Assembly (NCBI GenBank): GCA_011523545.1
Contig: WTGN01000032.1
Span: forward strand, 1 to 64,000
Direction of reading: 5' to 3'
Length of the DNA stretch: 64,000 nucleotides
From: Chloroflexota bacterium
Lineage (GTDB): Bacteria > Chloroflexota > Anaerolineae > Aggregatilineales > Phototrophicaceae
The position numbers and the translations under genes are program-made. The notes beneath the pieces are model-generated. The model had not been told where the DNA came from. It saw nothing but the letters and a program-made list of their open reading frames with translations, and ran no database searches. Below, one piece after another: positions 35,306 to 44,179 of this stretch (the stretch's first letter is position 1; each line of letters opens with the position of its first letter).

Positions 35306-36724
35306 TTATTGCGGCCTGGCCTCCGGCGGCAGCGGACTGATGTAACGCTGGCCGGCGCGCGTCCGCTCAAAGTCGTCTTTGGCCGCCTTCAGCACATCCG
35401 GTTTTACCAGCAGATCCAGCCCGGCCAGCGCCATCGTTTTGGCGGCGAATATCATGCCCTTGGCGCCAATGCTTGAGCCGGAAGACGCCACCGTCTGCCA
35501 GCTGTGCCCGGGTGTGCCGAGGGGCCAGCAGGTCGTCGTGATCTGCCCCGTCGGCGTGATCCAACTGACATCGGCGACCTCGGTCGAGCCGCCCAGCCGC
35601 GGCGGCGTCGGCGAATGCGCATAGACGCCTTCCCACAGCGGGTCCTCCATCGCGGCCGGCGCCAGCTCGGCGCTGGTGGAGCGCTTCATCCAATCAAAAC
35701 CATGCTGGACGGAACCAGTGGGAAAGGTGGCCTGCAGCTCGCGCGCGAACTGGCGTTCCTGCTCGCTGAAGCGCATGTCGTCCACCGCCGCCATCTTCTG
35801 ATACAGAAGATCCGACAGCGTCTTGTTGGGCAGCAAATCATAACAGCCGGTGATGAATTCAATCTCGTGCGTCGTGCCGCTCATCAAGGCCGCGCCTTTC
35901 GCGATATCCTGCATCCAGCGGTACATCTCGTCGACTTGTTCGCGCCGCGGCGCCCGCAGGAAATACCAGACTTGCGCGTAGGCCGGCACCACATTGGGCG
36001 CCTGCCCGCCACTGGTGACCACGCTATGAATCCGCGACTCCGGCGGGACATGCTCGCGCATATAATTGACGCCAGTGTCCATCAGCATGACGCCGTCGAG
36101 GGCGCTGCGGCCAAGCCAGGGCGAGCCACCGGCATGCGCGGCGACGCCGTGAAAGTTCACCTTAAAGGAGTTCATCGCCAGCGAAGAGCCATTCCAGACG
36201 ATGTTGGTATCGCCCGGATGCCAGCTAATAGCGGCGTCCAGATCGTCAAAGACGCCGTCGCGCGCCATGAAAGTCTTGCCGACCAGCGTCTCCTCAGCCG
36301 GGCAGCCATAAAAGCGAAGCCTGCCTTTGATACCGGCTTGCTGCATCGCCGCCTTCAATGCCATGACCGATGCCATGCAAGCGGTGCCGAAGAGATTGTG
36401 CCCGCAGCCATGCCCGGCGCCGCCGTCCTCCAGCGCCGTTTTCTGGCTGGATAGCGCCTGTGACAGCCCGGGCAGGGCATCATACTCGCCCAGAAAGCCG
36501 ATGATCGGCGCGCCTTCGCCCCATTCGGCGATGAAGGCCGTCCGCATCCCGCCCGCGCCCCAGCTGATGCTAAAGCCATCCTGCTCCATCTTGTCGGCAA
36601 GGAGCCGGGACGCGTATTCCTCTTGCAGCGCCACTTGCGGATGATCCCAAATATCTTTGGCGATAAACGTCAACTCTTCGTCTTTATCCCGAATGTGGCC
36701 AAGAATGACATCCTGCGCGTCCAT
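35306..36724 (-). CDS. M20-family amidohydrolase, AbgB-like
   Basis: This 472-residue zinc-dependent amidohydrolase matches the p-aminobenzoyl-glutamate hydrolase subunit B group (AbgB). Metal-site landmarks are GEYDALPG, GHGCGHN (zinc-binding His/Cys-like loop), PAEETLVGKTFM and ISWHPGD. The lid domain contains GVAAHAGGSPWLGRSALD. Likely chemistry is hydrolysis of an N-acyl amino acid or aminobenzoyl-glutamate-like amide. It is the first gene of the operon with the aminotransferase and dioxygenase. A strong promoter-like sequence lies about 245 bp upstream. Confidence 0.93.
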   Translation of the reverse strand: MDAQDVILGHIRDKDEELTFIAKDIWDHPQVALQEEYASRLLADKMEQDGFSISWGAGGMRTAFIAEWGEGAPIIGFLGEYDALPGLSQALSSQKTALEDGGAGHGCGHNLFGTACMASVMALKAAMQQAGIKGRLRFYGCPAEETLVGKTFMARDGVFDDLDAAISWHPGDTNIVWNGSSLAMNSFKVNFHGVAAHAGGSPWLGRSALDGVMLMDTGVNYMREHVPPESRIHSVVTSGGQAPNVVPAYAQVWYFLRAPRREQVDEMYRWMQDIAKGAALMSGTTHEIEFITGCYDLLPNKTLSDLLYQKMAAVDDMRFSEQERQFARELQATFPTGSVQHGFDWMKRSTSAELAPAAMEDPLWEGVYAHSPTPPRLGGSTEVADVSWITPTGQITTTCWPLGTPGHSWQTVASSGSSIGAKGMIFAAKTMALAGLDLLVKPDVLKAAKDDFERTRAGQRYISPLPPEARPQ

Positions 36725-36882
36725 TGTCGCTCCCCGTATCCGCGTCTGCCGAACGGTCTTGAGCTTAGCGCATGACGTCGCGATTTTGAATAGAGCAATG
36801 CGCCGGCGCGGCCTCAGAATGGACGCAATCTCGAATGCGGCGCGACCTTGCCAAAAGGGACGAGGCGGCTCTGATGTGGCTG

Positions 36883-36916
36883 AAAAAATGAGAGACGCCC
36901 CGCTGGGTGCGGGGCG
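36883..36916 (-). terminator. GC-rich hairpin with downstream T-run (terminator or attenuator)
   Basis: On the minus strand CGCCCCGC-ACCCA-GCGGGGCG is followed after 7 nt by TTTTTT. It could terminate the FprA transcript. Because a promoter lies just upstream of it, it could instead attenuate the amidohydrolase operon. Confidence 0.5.
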
Positions 36917-36968
36917 CCGGGGGGACGAAATAAATTTGCTTATAATAAACTTAGTTTGTTATTATTAG

Positions 36969-36996
36969 ATTATCATCTTCTGCTGACGCCCGTCAA
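36969..36996 (-). promoter_or_regulatory. Sigma70-type promoter facing the amidohydrolase operon
   Basis: Reading the minus strand: TTGACG, 16 bp, GATAAT. The leader to the ATG would be about 240 nt and would include the GC hairpin. Confidence 0.55.
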
Positions 36997-37079
36997 GAAA
37001 ATCTGTCCGAAATTCTTCCTAAGTTTTTGGACACTTCTACTGAAATATCCGCCGGGCCGGCGCTCCGGCTGGACGGAGC

Positions 37080-38498
37080 CTATTTCCCGGCCCCGGCCAT
37101 TTCCGTGACCTTGCCCAAAGCCTCCAGCATTTCTTCGACCGTGGTGAATTTCACCCGGCTGCGGCCCATGTCGGCGCCGCGCTGCAGTTCGATCTCGTCC
37201 AGGATTTTCCACTCGTCGAAAGATATGAATGATGGCTGGCGGGAACGGGCCAATTCGAGAATCGCTTCCTCGCGGCTGTCCCGCGGCTGCAGCACATCCC
37301 CGGTCTGCAAGTCTTCCAGGAAGCGCTCCGCCGTTTCGATGGCGTCGGGCTTGTTGGTGCCGATTATCCCGCTCGGCCCGCGCTTGATCCAGCCGACAAC
37401 GTAATTGCCGGTCAATCGCACTTTGCCTTCGTGCTTGGTCAATACGCGACCGCGGTCATTAGGGATCGTGCCCCAGCGATCGTAGAACGGGACATCGGGC
37501 AGCGGCACACCACGATAACCGACTGAGCGGAAAATCATATCGACAGGGATCGTCTCTGTTTGGTCGGTCGCGCGTGGACGCAGGTTGCCATGTTCATCCA
37601 GATATAGTTCGTTCTTGACGATCCTCAGCGCCGCGACCTTATCTACGCCGATGATGGCGCTGGGAGACACCAGAAAGCGCATGATGATGCGCCGGGACTT
37701 CCCGGTCAGCCCGCGATCGACATAGGACTGGAGGATTTTGACGTTGCGTATGGCGCTGCGGTCACGCGCCTTCTTCAAGTGCGTCGCGCTCAATTCATCA
37801 AGCGAGGCATCGTCGCAATCAACGATGATATCGGCATCGGCCATCTCGCCAAGTTCTTTAATCTCGGGGTTGGTGAAGGCGGCCTGGGCCGGCCCGCGGC
37901 GTCCGAGAATATAGATCTCTTCGACTTCACTGCGCCGTATCGAATCCAGCGCATAATTGGCGATATCGGTCCCGTAAAGCTCATCCGGCGTCCGCGCCAG
38001 GATACGGGCGACATCCATCGCTACATTGCCCACGCCGATCACCGCCACCCGCTTAATGCCGGTCAAATCGAAATCATAGTCGTGGTAATCGGGATGACCG
38101 TTGTACCAGCCGACGAACTCAGTGGCGGCGAAGCTGTTGCGCAGGTCCTCGCCCGGGATTCCCAGTTTTCTATCCGTCTGCGCGCCGACCGCGTAGATGA
38201 TGCCGCGATAATGCGCGCTCAGGTCAAAGCGGCTGAGGTCTTTGCCGAATTCGATATTGCCGTAAAAGCGGAAGCGCTCGTGCGAAGCGATGCGACTGTA
38301 TAGCTTGGTGACCGACTTAATCTTTTCGTGATCGGGCGCGACGCCGCCGCGAACCAGTCCAAAAGGCGTTGGCAGGCGCTCATACATGTCGACATGGATT
38401 TCCGGGTCGCGCTGTTTCAACAGGTGATCCGCGGCGTAAAATCCCGATGGGCCCGACCCGATGATCGCCACACGTATTTGCGACGCGTTATTCGTCAT
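37080..38498 (-). CDS. fprA: Ferredoxin-NADP+ reductase, FprA/adrenodoxin-reductase type
   Basis: This flavoprotein of 472 residues (from the ATG at 38498) transfers electrons between NADP(H) and ferredoxin. It has the FAD motif IGSGPSGFYAA near the N-terminus, LPTPFGLVRGGVAPDHEKIK (typical of the FprA group) and the NADP motif VIGVGNVAMDVARIL. GWIKRGPSGIIGTNKPDA marks the C-terminal FAD contact. I prefer this ATG over the one six codons earlier because GGGGAG lies 5 bp ahead of it. The ATG overlaps the end of the M24 peptidase gene by 11 bp, so translation is probably coupled. A C-terminal extension of about 70 residues is unassigned. Confidence 0.93.
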   Translation of the reverse strand: MTNNASQIRVAIIGSGPSGFYAADHLLKQRDPEIHVDMYERLPTPFGLVRGGVAPDHEKIKSVTKLYSRIASHERFRFYGNIEFGKDLSRFDLSAHYRGIIYAVGAQTDRKLGIPGEDLRNSFAATEFVGWYNGHPDYHDYDFDLTGIKRVAVIGVGNVAMDVARILARTPDELYGTDIANYALDSIRRSEVEEIYILGRRGPAQAAFTNPEIKELGEMADADIIVDCDDASLDELSATHLKKARDRSAIRNVKILQSYVDRGLTGKSRRIIMRFLVSPSAIIGVDKVAALRIVKNELYLDEHGNLRPRATDQTETIPVDMIFRSVGYRGVPLPDVPFYDRWGTIPNDRGRVLTKHEGKVRLTGNYVVGWIKRGPSGIIGTNKPDAIETAERFLEDLQTGDVLQPRDSREEAILELARSRQPSFISFDEWKILDEIELQRGADMGRSRVKFTTVEEMLEALGKVTEMAGAGK

Positions 38499-39741
38499 TG
38501 TGCTCCCCGCCGTCATCCTTCAAAGGAATGACCAAGTCTTTACGAAACGGCGTCAGCGATACGAGTTCCCCATTTTCATCAACCACGAACAGGTCCTCCA
38601 CCCGCACGCCAAAACCACGCTCAGGATAATACAAGCCGGGTTCAATGGTCAAGATATTCCCGACCTGACAAAGCTCGTCTTTACGCATGTGGCTGATCGA
38701 CGGGCGCTCGTGGATGTCAATGCCGACGCCATGACCCAACGTGTGCACATAGCCTTCCATCGTGCTGGGATGCGATCGAATGGTCGGGTGTCCCGCGCCT
38801 TCGAAATGATCGAGAACCGCTTCCTGCATCAAATGCGTCGGTTTGTTGAGGCCGAATGCTTCGACCGAAATGTCGAAGGCTTGCATTACCCTGTCATAGG
38901 TCGCCTGTATCTCCGGCGGCGCGTAACCGATGCACCAGGTGCGCGTCATATCGTGGTGATAACCGCCGCCAAGCTCGCGCGGGAAGAGGTCAAACACGAT
39001 GGCCTGCCCCGCTTGCAGCGGCATATCGGCCTCGCCCCGGCTATGCGGGAAGCCGGCATCACGCCCTTGAGCGAAGATCATGGCCGTATCTTCCAGGCCA
39101 CGCGCCATCAATTCGCGCCGCGTTAGCGCCTTGATGTCGCCGATTGTCACCGGCCGCCCGCCGTCATCCAGCAGGTCGTCGCCGGCGCGCCGCAAGCCAG
39201 CGATGTAATCCCAAACGATCGCCATGACAGCGTTGGTCCGCTCCGCCACCGAGCGGATCCGCCGGATCTCATCCGCGTCTTTCGTAAGCATCGCTTCTTC
39301 AATTAGCGTGCCCTCGGCTTCGGCCACAAACTCGTATTGAGCCAACTCCGCGGCCAAGAGCTTGTACAGCGCGATGGTCTTGTTGACTTGCCAGGCGCCA
39401 TATAGGCCGACGCGCCCTTCGCTCAAACCGAGCCGCGCCAAAACATCGGACCAGAAGTGAACCGTCGCCTTCTGGCTGTCGCCCTCCGCCTCTTTGAGCC
39501 GGTCATAATAGCCGAGTTCAACATCGGTCTGGACCACTAGGCCAGACTTCGCCGCCTCCTCCACTTCCATGCGATTGCATACGAGCAGGGCCGGTTCGTC
39601 GATGACTTTGAAGATCGCGCCATGGGTGATGCGCGCGCCGTTGCTCAAGTAATAACGCGCCGTGTTGAATTCTTCGCCGCCGGTCACGATGATCGCGTCG
39701 AGCTCGCGCTCGCGCATCAGCCGATCAATGTCAGATTTCAT
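38488..39741 (-). CDS. M24-family metallopeptidase (Xaa-Pro aminopeptidase-like)
   Basis: This 417-residue protein has a creatinase-type N-terminal domain and a C-terminal pita-bread fold. All five metal ligands are visible in order: the Asp of VFDLFP, the Asp of YHHDMTRT, the His of HTLGHGVG, the Glu of TIEPGLYYP and the Glu of VRVEDLFVV. GIDIHERPSIS carries the substrate His. The likely role is removal of N-terminal residues before proline, or cleavage of a related amide. It precedes and overlaps the ferredoxin reductase gene, an unusual partner. The substrate is uncertain. Confidence 0.93.
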   Translation of the reverse strand: MKSDIDRLMRERELDAIIVTGGEEFNTARYYLSNGARITHGAIFKVIDEPALLVCNRMEVEEAAKSGLVVQTDVELGYYDRLKEAEGDSQKATVHFWSDVLARLGLSEGRVGLYGAWQVNKTIALYKLLAAELAQYEFVAEAEGTLIEEAMLTKDADEIRRIRSVAERTNAVMAIVWDYIAGLRRAGDDLLDDGGRPVTIGDIKALTRRELMARGLEDTAMIFAQGRDAGFPHSRGEADMPLQAGQAIVFDLFPRELGGGYHHDMTRTWCIGYAPPEIQATYDRVMQAFDISVEAFGLNKPTHLMQEAVLDHFEGAGHPTIRSHPSTMEGYVHTLGHGVGIDIHERPSISHMRKDELCQVGNILTIEPGLYYPERGFGVRVEDLFVVDENGELVSLTPFRKDLVIPLKDDGGEHNDE

Positions 39742-39864
39742 GGGTCAACTCCTTCAAAACACGGGCCTAAGGCCGAGCGCAGCCAAGTGGGCTGGCGCTA
39801 CGAGTTTACCAGAAATAGATCCAATTCTGTCCGGCGAAGAATAGCTGGGAATCAATGACAGTTT

Positions 39865-39892
39865 CGGGCGAGCCACCGTCTCGCCCCTACAG
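39865..39892. repeat. Family 1 hairpin repeat
   Basis: CGGGCGAGCCACCGTCTCGCCCCTACA: stem GGGCGAG/CTCGCCC, with the conserved CCCTACA end at the 3' side. Confidence 0.65.
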
Positions 39893-39910
39893 ATTTACGA
39901 ATATTCATGC

Positions 39911-39939
39911 GTGGGCTAGCCGTCGGCTCGCTCCTACGA
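39911..39939. repeat. Family 1-related repeat
   Basis: GTGGGCTAGCCGTCGGCTCGCTCCTACGA: the inner stem GAGCC/GGCTC-like pairing persists (one mismatch), with a GCTCCTAC rather than GCCCCTAC end. Confidence 0.55.
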
Positions 39940-39947
39940 CATTTCCA

Positions 39948-41306
39948 TCAATCGATGGCCTTTAATGCCGCCAGCAGCGCCGCCTCTTGTTCTGGCAGAA
40001 CGGTGCGCGGGTCCAGGAGCACGCGACCGTCGGCGATGCGCGCGATCACCGGCGGGTCGGCAGCCCGCAGCTGCTCCAGCGTGCGGTTGGGCGCGGCGCT
40101 GTGGATAGCCAGAAGCGCAGTGGGGAGCGCCGCCCCGGGCAAGCTGCCGCCGCCAAGGGTGGATTCTCCGCTGACGACGGCCCCGTCGACATGCGCCGCC
40201 CAATCTGCCGCCCGGCGCTTGATATCGTCCAGAGGGCAAGCAACCATCCGCCAGACTGGAATCCGCTCCAGCGCGTCTCCCCGCCGATAATGTTCCAGCG
40301 TGGCGATCAAAGCAGCGTAGGTCAATTTGTCGACCCGCATCGCGCGCGCCAGCGGATGACGTTTGAGCGGCGCCAGCGCTTCAGCTTTGCCGACGATGAT
40401 GCCGGCCTGGGGCCCGCCCAACAGCTTGTCCCCGCTGAAGCAGACCAGGTCGACGCCCGCCGCAACGCTCTCTTGAATCATCGGTTCATGCTCCAGGCCG
40501 AAGAGCGCCGTGTCAATCAGCGAGCCGCTGCCCAGATCATCAACCGCCAGCAGGCCGCGAGCATGCGCCAGGGCGGTCAATTGCTCCAGCGTTGGCTGCT
40601 GCACGAAGCCAATCTGCTTGAAATTGGATGTGTGCACGCGCAGCAGCATCGACGAATCGTCAGTCAGCGCCGCCTTGTAATCGGCGATGCGCGTGCGATT
40701 GGTCGTGCCAACTTCCACCAGGGCCGCGCCACTCTCACGCATGATGGCCGGTATACGGAAGCCGCCGCCGATCTCCACCAACTGCCCGCGCGAGATGATG
40801 ACTTCGCGACCCTTGGCCAGCGCGCTGAGGATCAATATCAGGGCTGAGGCGTTGTTGTTGACCACGAGCGCGTCTTCGGCGCCGGTCAGATCACGCAGGA
40901 GCCGCCGGGCATGCGTCTGACGGCTGCCCCGCGCGCCGGTCTCCAGATTGAACTCCAACGAATTGTAGGCGCAGGCGACCGCGAATATCGCCTCCCGCGC
41001 GCTCACGGAAAGCGGCGCTCGGCCCAGATTGGTGTGGATGATTACGCCAGTCGCATTGATGACCGGACGCAGGGTCGGCCTATGCTGCTGACGCAAGCTC
41101 TCCTCGATCCGCTTTCGCAGCGATTCTTCGCTGATGCCGGGCTGTCCCGTCTCTAGTATCTCCCGGCGGATAGCAGCCAACTGCGCGCGAATCGCATCGG
41201 CGACCGGTTCGCGGCCGTATGCCCGGGCAAGATCTCGCATGGCGCTATGAGCAAGCAAGGCATCCACTGAGGGCAGGCGCCGCAGCCGGGCCTGTCTATC
41301 GTTCAT
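39948..41306 (-). CDS. selA: L-seryl-tRNA(Sec) selenium transferase
   Basis: This 452-residue PLP enzyme converts Ser-tRNA(Sec) to Sec-tRNA(Sec) using selenophosphate. Landmarks are RPVINATGVIIHTNLGRAPLS, YNSLEFNLETGARGSR (tRNA and substrate contacts), VVNNNASALILIL and the PLP Lys294 in FSGDKLLGGPQAG, almost the same position as in E. coli SelA (Lys295). The N-terminal LRRLPSVDALL is family typical. Its presence implies a selenocysteine pathway, but selB, selD and tRNA-Sec are not in this window. The start overlaps the small membrane gene upstream by 11 bp. Confidence 0.96.
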   Translation of the reverse strand: MNDRQARLRRLPSVDALLAHSAMRDLARAYGREPVADAIRAQLAAIRREILETGQPGISEESLRKRIEESLRQQHRPTLRPVINATGVIIHTNLGRAPLSVSAREAIFAVACAYNSLEFNLETGARGSRQTHARRLLRDLTGAEDALVVNNNASALILILSALAKGREVIISRGQLVEIGGGFRIPAIMRESGAALVEVGTTNRTRIADYKAALTDDSSMLLRVHTSNFKQIGFVQQPTLEQLTALAHARGLLAVDDLGSGSLIDTALFGLEHEPMIQESVAAGVDLVCFSGDKLLGGPQAGIIVGKAEALAPLKRHPLARAMRVDKLTYAALIATLEHYRRGDALERIPVWRMVACPLDDIKRRAADWAAHVDGAVVSGESTLGGGSLPGAALPTALLAIHSAAPNRTLEQLRAADPPVIARIADGRVLLDPRTVLPEQEAALLAALKAID

Positions 41307-41745
41307 TGCCTAATTCCCTGTTGCGTAAGAAAAGTTCAATGACGGCAAACAGGAGGATGATTATGAGCAGGAGCGGCAGCGACAGATAGCGTGGAATCAT
41401 CAGCCAGAAACAGGTGACGGCGATGATGCCGATCCAAACACTGCGGCGAACGACAACGCCCGGCAGCGGTTCAGATTCGTCCGCCGGCGCCAAACGTCGG
41501 CTAATGAGGCGCACAAGCGGGATGGCGGCGCCGGTCACCGCGATCTGCAAGAGGATGAAAAACAGCCAGATTTCGCCGCCTATCCGCGGGCGCGTCGACG
41601 CGACTAGATAAAACAAGCCGCCCCAACCGACGATGAACATCAGCAGAGACGCGAGCAGCATGCCGCGTTGCTCCCCGACGGGGCTTCGCTCCATAGCCGC
41701 CGGGCGCCCATGCCGGTTCCCACGCTCAGCTTGTTCGAGCAGCAT
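41296..41745 (-). CDS. Small membrane protein upstream of selA
   Basis: This 149-residue protein has four predicted transmembrane helices (about 30-48, 62-80, 103-120, 123-140) and charged ends. No family is recognised. The first 28 residues are polar and may not be translated, as Met18 (41694) and Met29 are alternative starts. The 11-bp overlap with selA suggests cotranslation, but a functional link to selenium metabolism is not established. Confidence 0.72.
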   Translation of the reverse strand: MLLEQAERGNRHGRPAAMERSPVGEQRGMLLASLLMFIVGWGGLFYLVASTRPRIGGEIWLFFILLQIAVTGAAIPLVRLISRRLAPADESEPLPGVVVRRSVWIGIIAVTCFWLMIPRYLSLPLLLIIILLFAVIELFLRNRELGNER

Positions 41746-41847
41746 CGCTTTCGCCTGTTCAGTAATCTCTTGAAGACAGCGCTTGCGCGTACGAACATTG
41801 TATGCCCATCGCCAAAAGCGAGCAGGGCGGATGCAGGTGAATCCTCG

Positions 41848-43155
41848 TCAATTCAGCAGATTCAGCAAGGCCTGCGTCTCGGCGGATGGCTTGACACCCA
41901 ACTCTTTTTTCAGCAGCCGCTCCAAGAGCAGGTATTGCTGCCGCGCGTCGCCGTTGCGGCCCAAATTGATATACATTCGCATCGCGTCCCGGTGGAGGTC
42001 TTCGCGCTGCGGCGCCTCCTTCAAAGCGCGCGCATAATAGCCCAGCGCCTCTTCCCAGGCGCCCTGCCCGGTCTTCAAGCGCGCCATGCCAATCAATGCC
42101 TCGGCATACATGGACTTGAGTTGATTCCGCCGCTCCGCGACCCAGGGCAATTTGACCGGATGCAAGAAGGGCGCCCGGTAAATTTCGATGGCGCGAAGGT
42201 AGAGCAGTTCCCGCTCATGGTCGTCATTGGAGAGCATGGCGCCTTCCATCGCCCCCTCGAAATCCGCCACATCATAATGACGGACTATTTTGCCGCTGGG
42301 CACATAGAACCCGGTCGAGTAGTTCGTCAATTCATAACTCTTACCGTCACCGACGTGATTGGAAATCCGCTCGGTGATCGTTCGTTTCGTCACATGGAAG
42401 ACGTTGGCGGCGTTGCGCGCTGACAGCTTCGGCCAGAATATCTCGAAAATCTGATCGCGCGTGACCGACGGGTTGTCAATGAAGTAGAAGAACAGATTGC
42501 GCGGCAAGGCGCCATCCCAGCTGCTGATTTCGCGACCGTTGGAGACTGCGTGACCGCGCCCAAAGGCGTAGATTTCCAACTGCGGCTTCAAGCTGCTTTC
42601 TTTGGAAAAAAGCAGATTGCTGCTGCGATGTTCGGCGCCAAGGACGACCAGCTCATCGCGGTTCACCCAGCTTATCCAGGGATCGTAAGTTAACATGCGC
42701 GAGTTGACCGCCAGTTGCGCCTTGGCCGGCAGGTGAGCAATGGCGGCATTCATGAAGCGGCTAAACTCCTCATCTTGGGCTACCCTATCCAGCTCATCGA
42801 GATACAAGACGACGCGTTCCAGTTGAAGCGCGTCCAGATCGGTGGCTAAAGCGGCTCCGATTTCTGCGGCCGCGGCATTGTCCAGGGCATGCTCCAGCGA
42901 TTGGCCGAAGCCGGGCGCAACAACCCGGATCTCGTCCAACAGCCCGCGCAGCCAATGCCTTAGACCGTCCGCATGTCCGGGAAGGCGATAATAGAGCAGG
43001 CCTTCGTCCAGGTCATTTAAGAAATAACTGAGAAATATGTTTCGGTGGTTCGTCCACGGATAAAGCAGAATCACCTTCTTGCCGTCGGAAGAGGCTCTGA
43101 AGGATTCAAACGAGACGTTCGTCACCCGGTGCGATAACATCTCAAGACCTTTCAA
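41848..43155 (-). CDS. BTAD-domain regulator with degenerate MalT-like N-terminus
   Basis: This 435-residue protein has three parts. Residues about 25-170 resemble the NTPase core of MalT/SARP regulators. They have a Walker B-like VVLYLDELDR, but where the P-loop should be they read LLYPWTNHRNI, without G-K-T. Residues about 195-290 form a winged-helix-like DNA-binding domain (DGALPRNLFFYFIDNPSVTRDQ...FWP). Residues about 295-435 are the BTAD tetratricopeptide-like domain (EGAMEGAML, EDLHRDAMRMYINLGRNGDA, LKKELGVKPSAET). It is a likely transcription activator that no longer binds ATP in the usual way. A promoter lies upstream. Confidence 0.88.
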   Translation of the reverse strand: MKGLEMLSHRVTNVSFESFRASSDGKKVILLYPWTNHRNIFLSYFLNDLDEGLLYYRLPGHADGLRHWLRGLLDEIRVVAPGFGQSLEHALDNAAAAEIGAALATDLDALQLERVVLYLDELDRVAQDEEFSRFMNAAIAHLPAKAQLAVNSRMLTYDPWISWVNRDELVVLGAEHRSSNLLFSKESSLKPQLEIYAFGRGHAVSNGREISSWDGALPRNLFFYFIDNPSVTRDQIFEIFWPKLSARNAANVFHVTKRTITERISNHVGDGKSYELTNYSTGFYVPSGKIVRHYDVADFEGAMEGAMLSNDDHERELLYLRAIEIYRAPFLHPVKLPWVAERRNQLKSMYAEALIGMARLKTGQGAWEEALGYYARALKEAPQREDLHRDAMRMYINLGRNGDARQQYLLLERLLKKELGVKPSAETQALLNLLN

Positions 43156-43497
43156 TGCGGCTTCCTGCGCCTCAAATGCGGCAATCCTTTAGAAACAGAC
43201 TGTCCTAGCATTTTATAATTTATGATTCAGTGATGGTCAAATTATCTTACCACAATTGTCGTCGCTGCCAAGACGGTGACAGAACGCCTTACAAGCATTT
43301 CGTTGGCAGCATCAGAACAACCAGTATCCGGCCGGCCTTTCATAGCCATGCCGCCAGATACCGGCAAATGGAATTGGTGATTGGCCAGGCCAAAGCCAAA
43401 CCTCGCCCGGTTCACGGCAAGGCTTGAATTCAGAGCTGGCAATCAACTGGAATATGAGAGGAAAGCGATGTAAGCACTAACGCCGGCGGCGAGTGGA
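43156..43497. other. Intergenic region with promoter, no gene
   Basis: Apart from the minus-strand promoter at 43212-43240, I see only short open frames of poor coding quality and no ribosome sites. Confidence 0.55.
43212..43240 (-). promoter_or_regulatory. Sigma70-type promoter for the BTAD regulator
   Basis: Reading the minus strand: TTGACC, 17 bp, TATAAA. The start of transcription would lie about 50 bp before the ATG. Confidence 0.6.
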
Positions 43498-44022
43498 TCA
43501 GGCTTCTTTGATTGCGATTGAAATTATCTGATCAGCGCGAATAGACGCATTTGGCCGCTGCGGATCGATTCTTTGCAGTGTGTTGAGCACATCCAAAGCA
43601 GGCGCATCGGCGACCCGCCCGAACACGGCGTGACGGCCGTCAAGGTGCGGCGTCGGCACAAAGGTTATGAAGAATTGGGAGCCGTTTGTGTTCGGTCCCG
43701 CGTTCGCCATGCTCAATGTGCCCGGCGCGTCATGCGCGATTTCAAGCGCGGATGGTTCATCGTCCCAGCGATAGCCAGGTCCGCCGCGGCCGCTGCCGGT
43801 GGGGTCGCCGCCCTGCGCCATAAATCCATCGAGCACGCGATGGAAGATGACGCCATCGTAGAAGCCGTCCCGCGCCAGGAAGACGAAATTGTTCACCGTG
43901 ACCGGCGCGCGGTCGGCGAAGAGGTCGATAGCGATGTCGCCTTTGCTGGTGTTCATGACGGCGCGGTAGGTTTTCTTCGGGTCGATCTGCATGGCGGGCG
44001 GGCTGGCGTATTGCTTGGGCAT
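43498..44022 (-). CDS. Cyclophilin-type peptidyl-prolyl isomerase
   Basis: This 174-residue cyclophilin catalyses cis-trans isomerisation of proline bonds. It shows [20 protein letters not shown] with the catalytic Arg, [19 protein letters not shown], and [13 protein letters not shown], all in family order. No signal peptide is visible, so it should be cytoplasmic. The first ten residues ([10 protein letters not shown]) are poorly conserved; Met11 is an alternative start. It is divergent from the toxin-antitoxin module. Confidence 0.95.
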   Translation of the reverse strand: MPKQYASPPAMQIDPKKTYRAVMNTSKGDIAIDLFADRAPVTVNNFVFLARDGFYDGVIFHRVLDGFMAQGGDPTGSGRGGPGYRWDDEPSALEIAHDAPGTLSMANAGPNTNGSQFFITFVPTPHLDGRHAVFGRVADAPALDVLNTLQRIDPQRPNASIRADQIISIAIKEA

Positions 44023-44123
44023 TGGGGTCTCCTGTTAGGCTGGGTGGGTGTTGACCTGGGGAGAGTAGCAGACTTGTAGGGAAGGGAATAGGGCGACAGC
44101 GAAACAGGGACAATGTACAGCAA

Positions 44124-44152
44124 TTGGCAATCGGCGTTGGCGATACTATAAT
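44124..44152 (+). promoter_or_regulatory. Sigma70-type promoter for the ImmA/DUF4411 operon
   Basis: TTGGCA, a 17-bp spacer and a perfect TATAAT sit 28 bp before the ATG. This is the best-looking promoter in the window together with the one at 62733-62761. Confidence 0.65.
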
Positions 44153-44179
44153 TTCGGTCAGAGCGCTAGGCATGCAATT

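Larger units (their letters stand above)
36725..37079. other. Intergenic leader region with promoter and hairpins
   Basis: These 355 bp contain no gene that I can support. They hold a minus-strand promoter (36969-36996), an AT-rich palindrome around 36944-36968 and a GC-rich hairpin with a T-run (36883-36916). Confidence 0.55.

Noticed and set aside
43230-43427. Plus-strand frame of 65 codons
   Set aside because: Overlaps the BTAD promoter, no ribosome site, and coding quality is poor.
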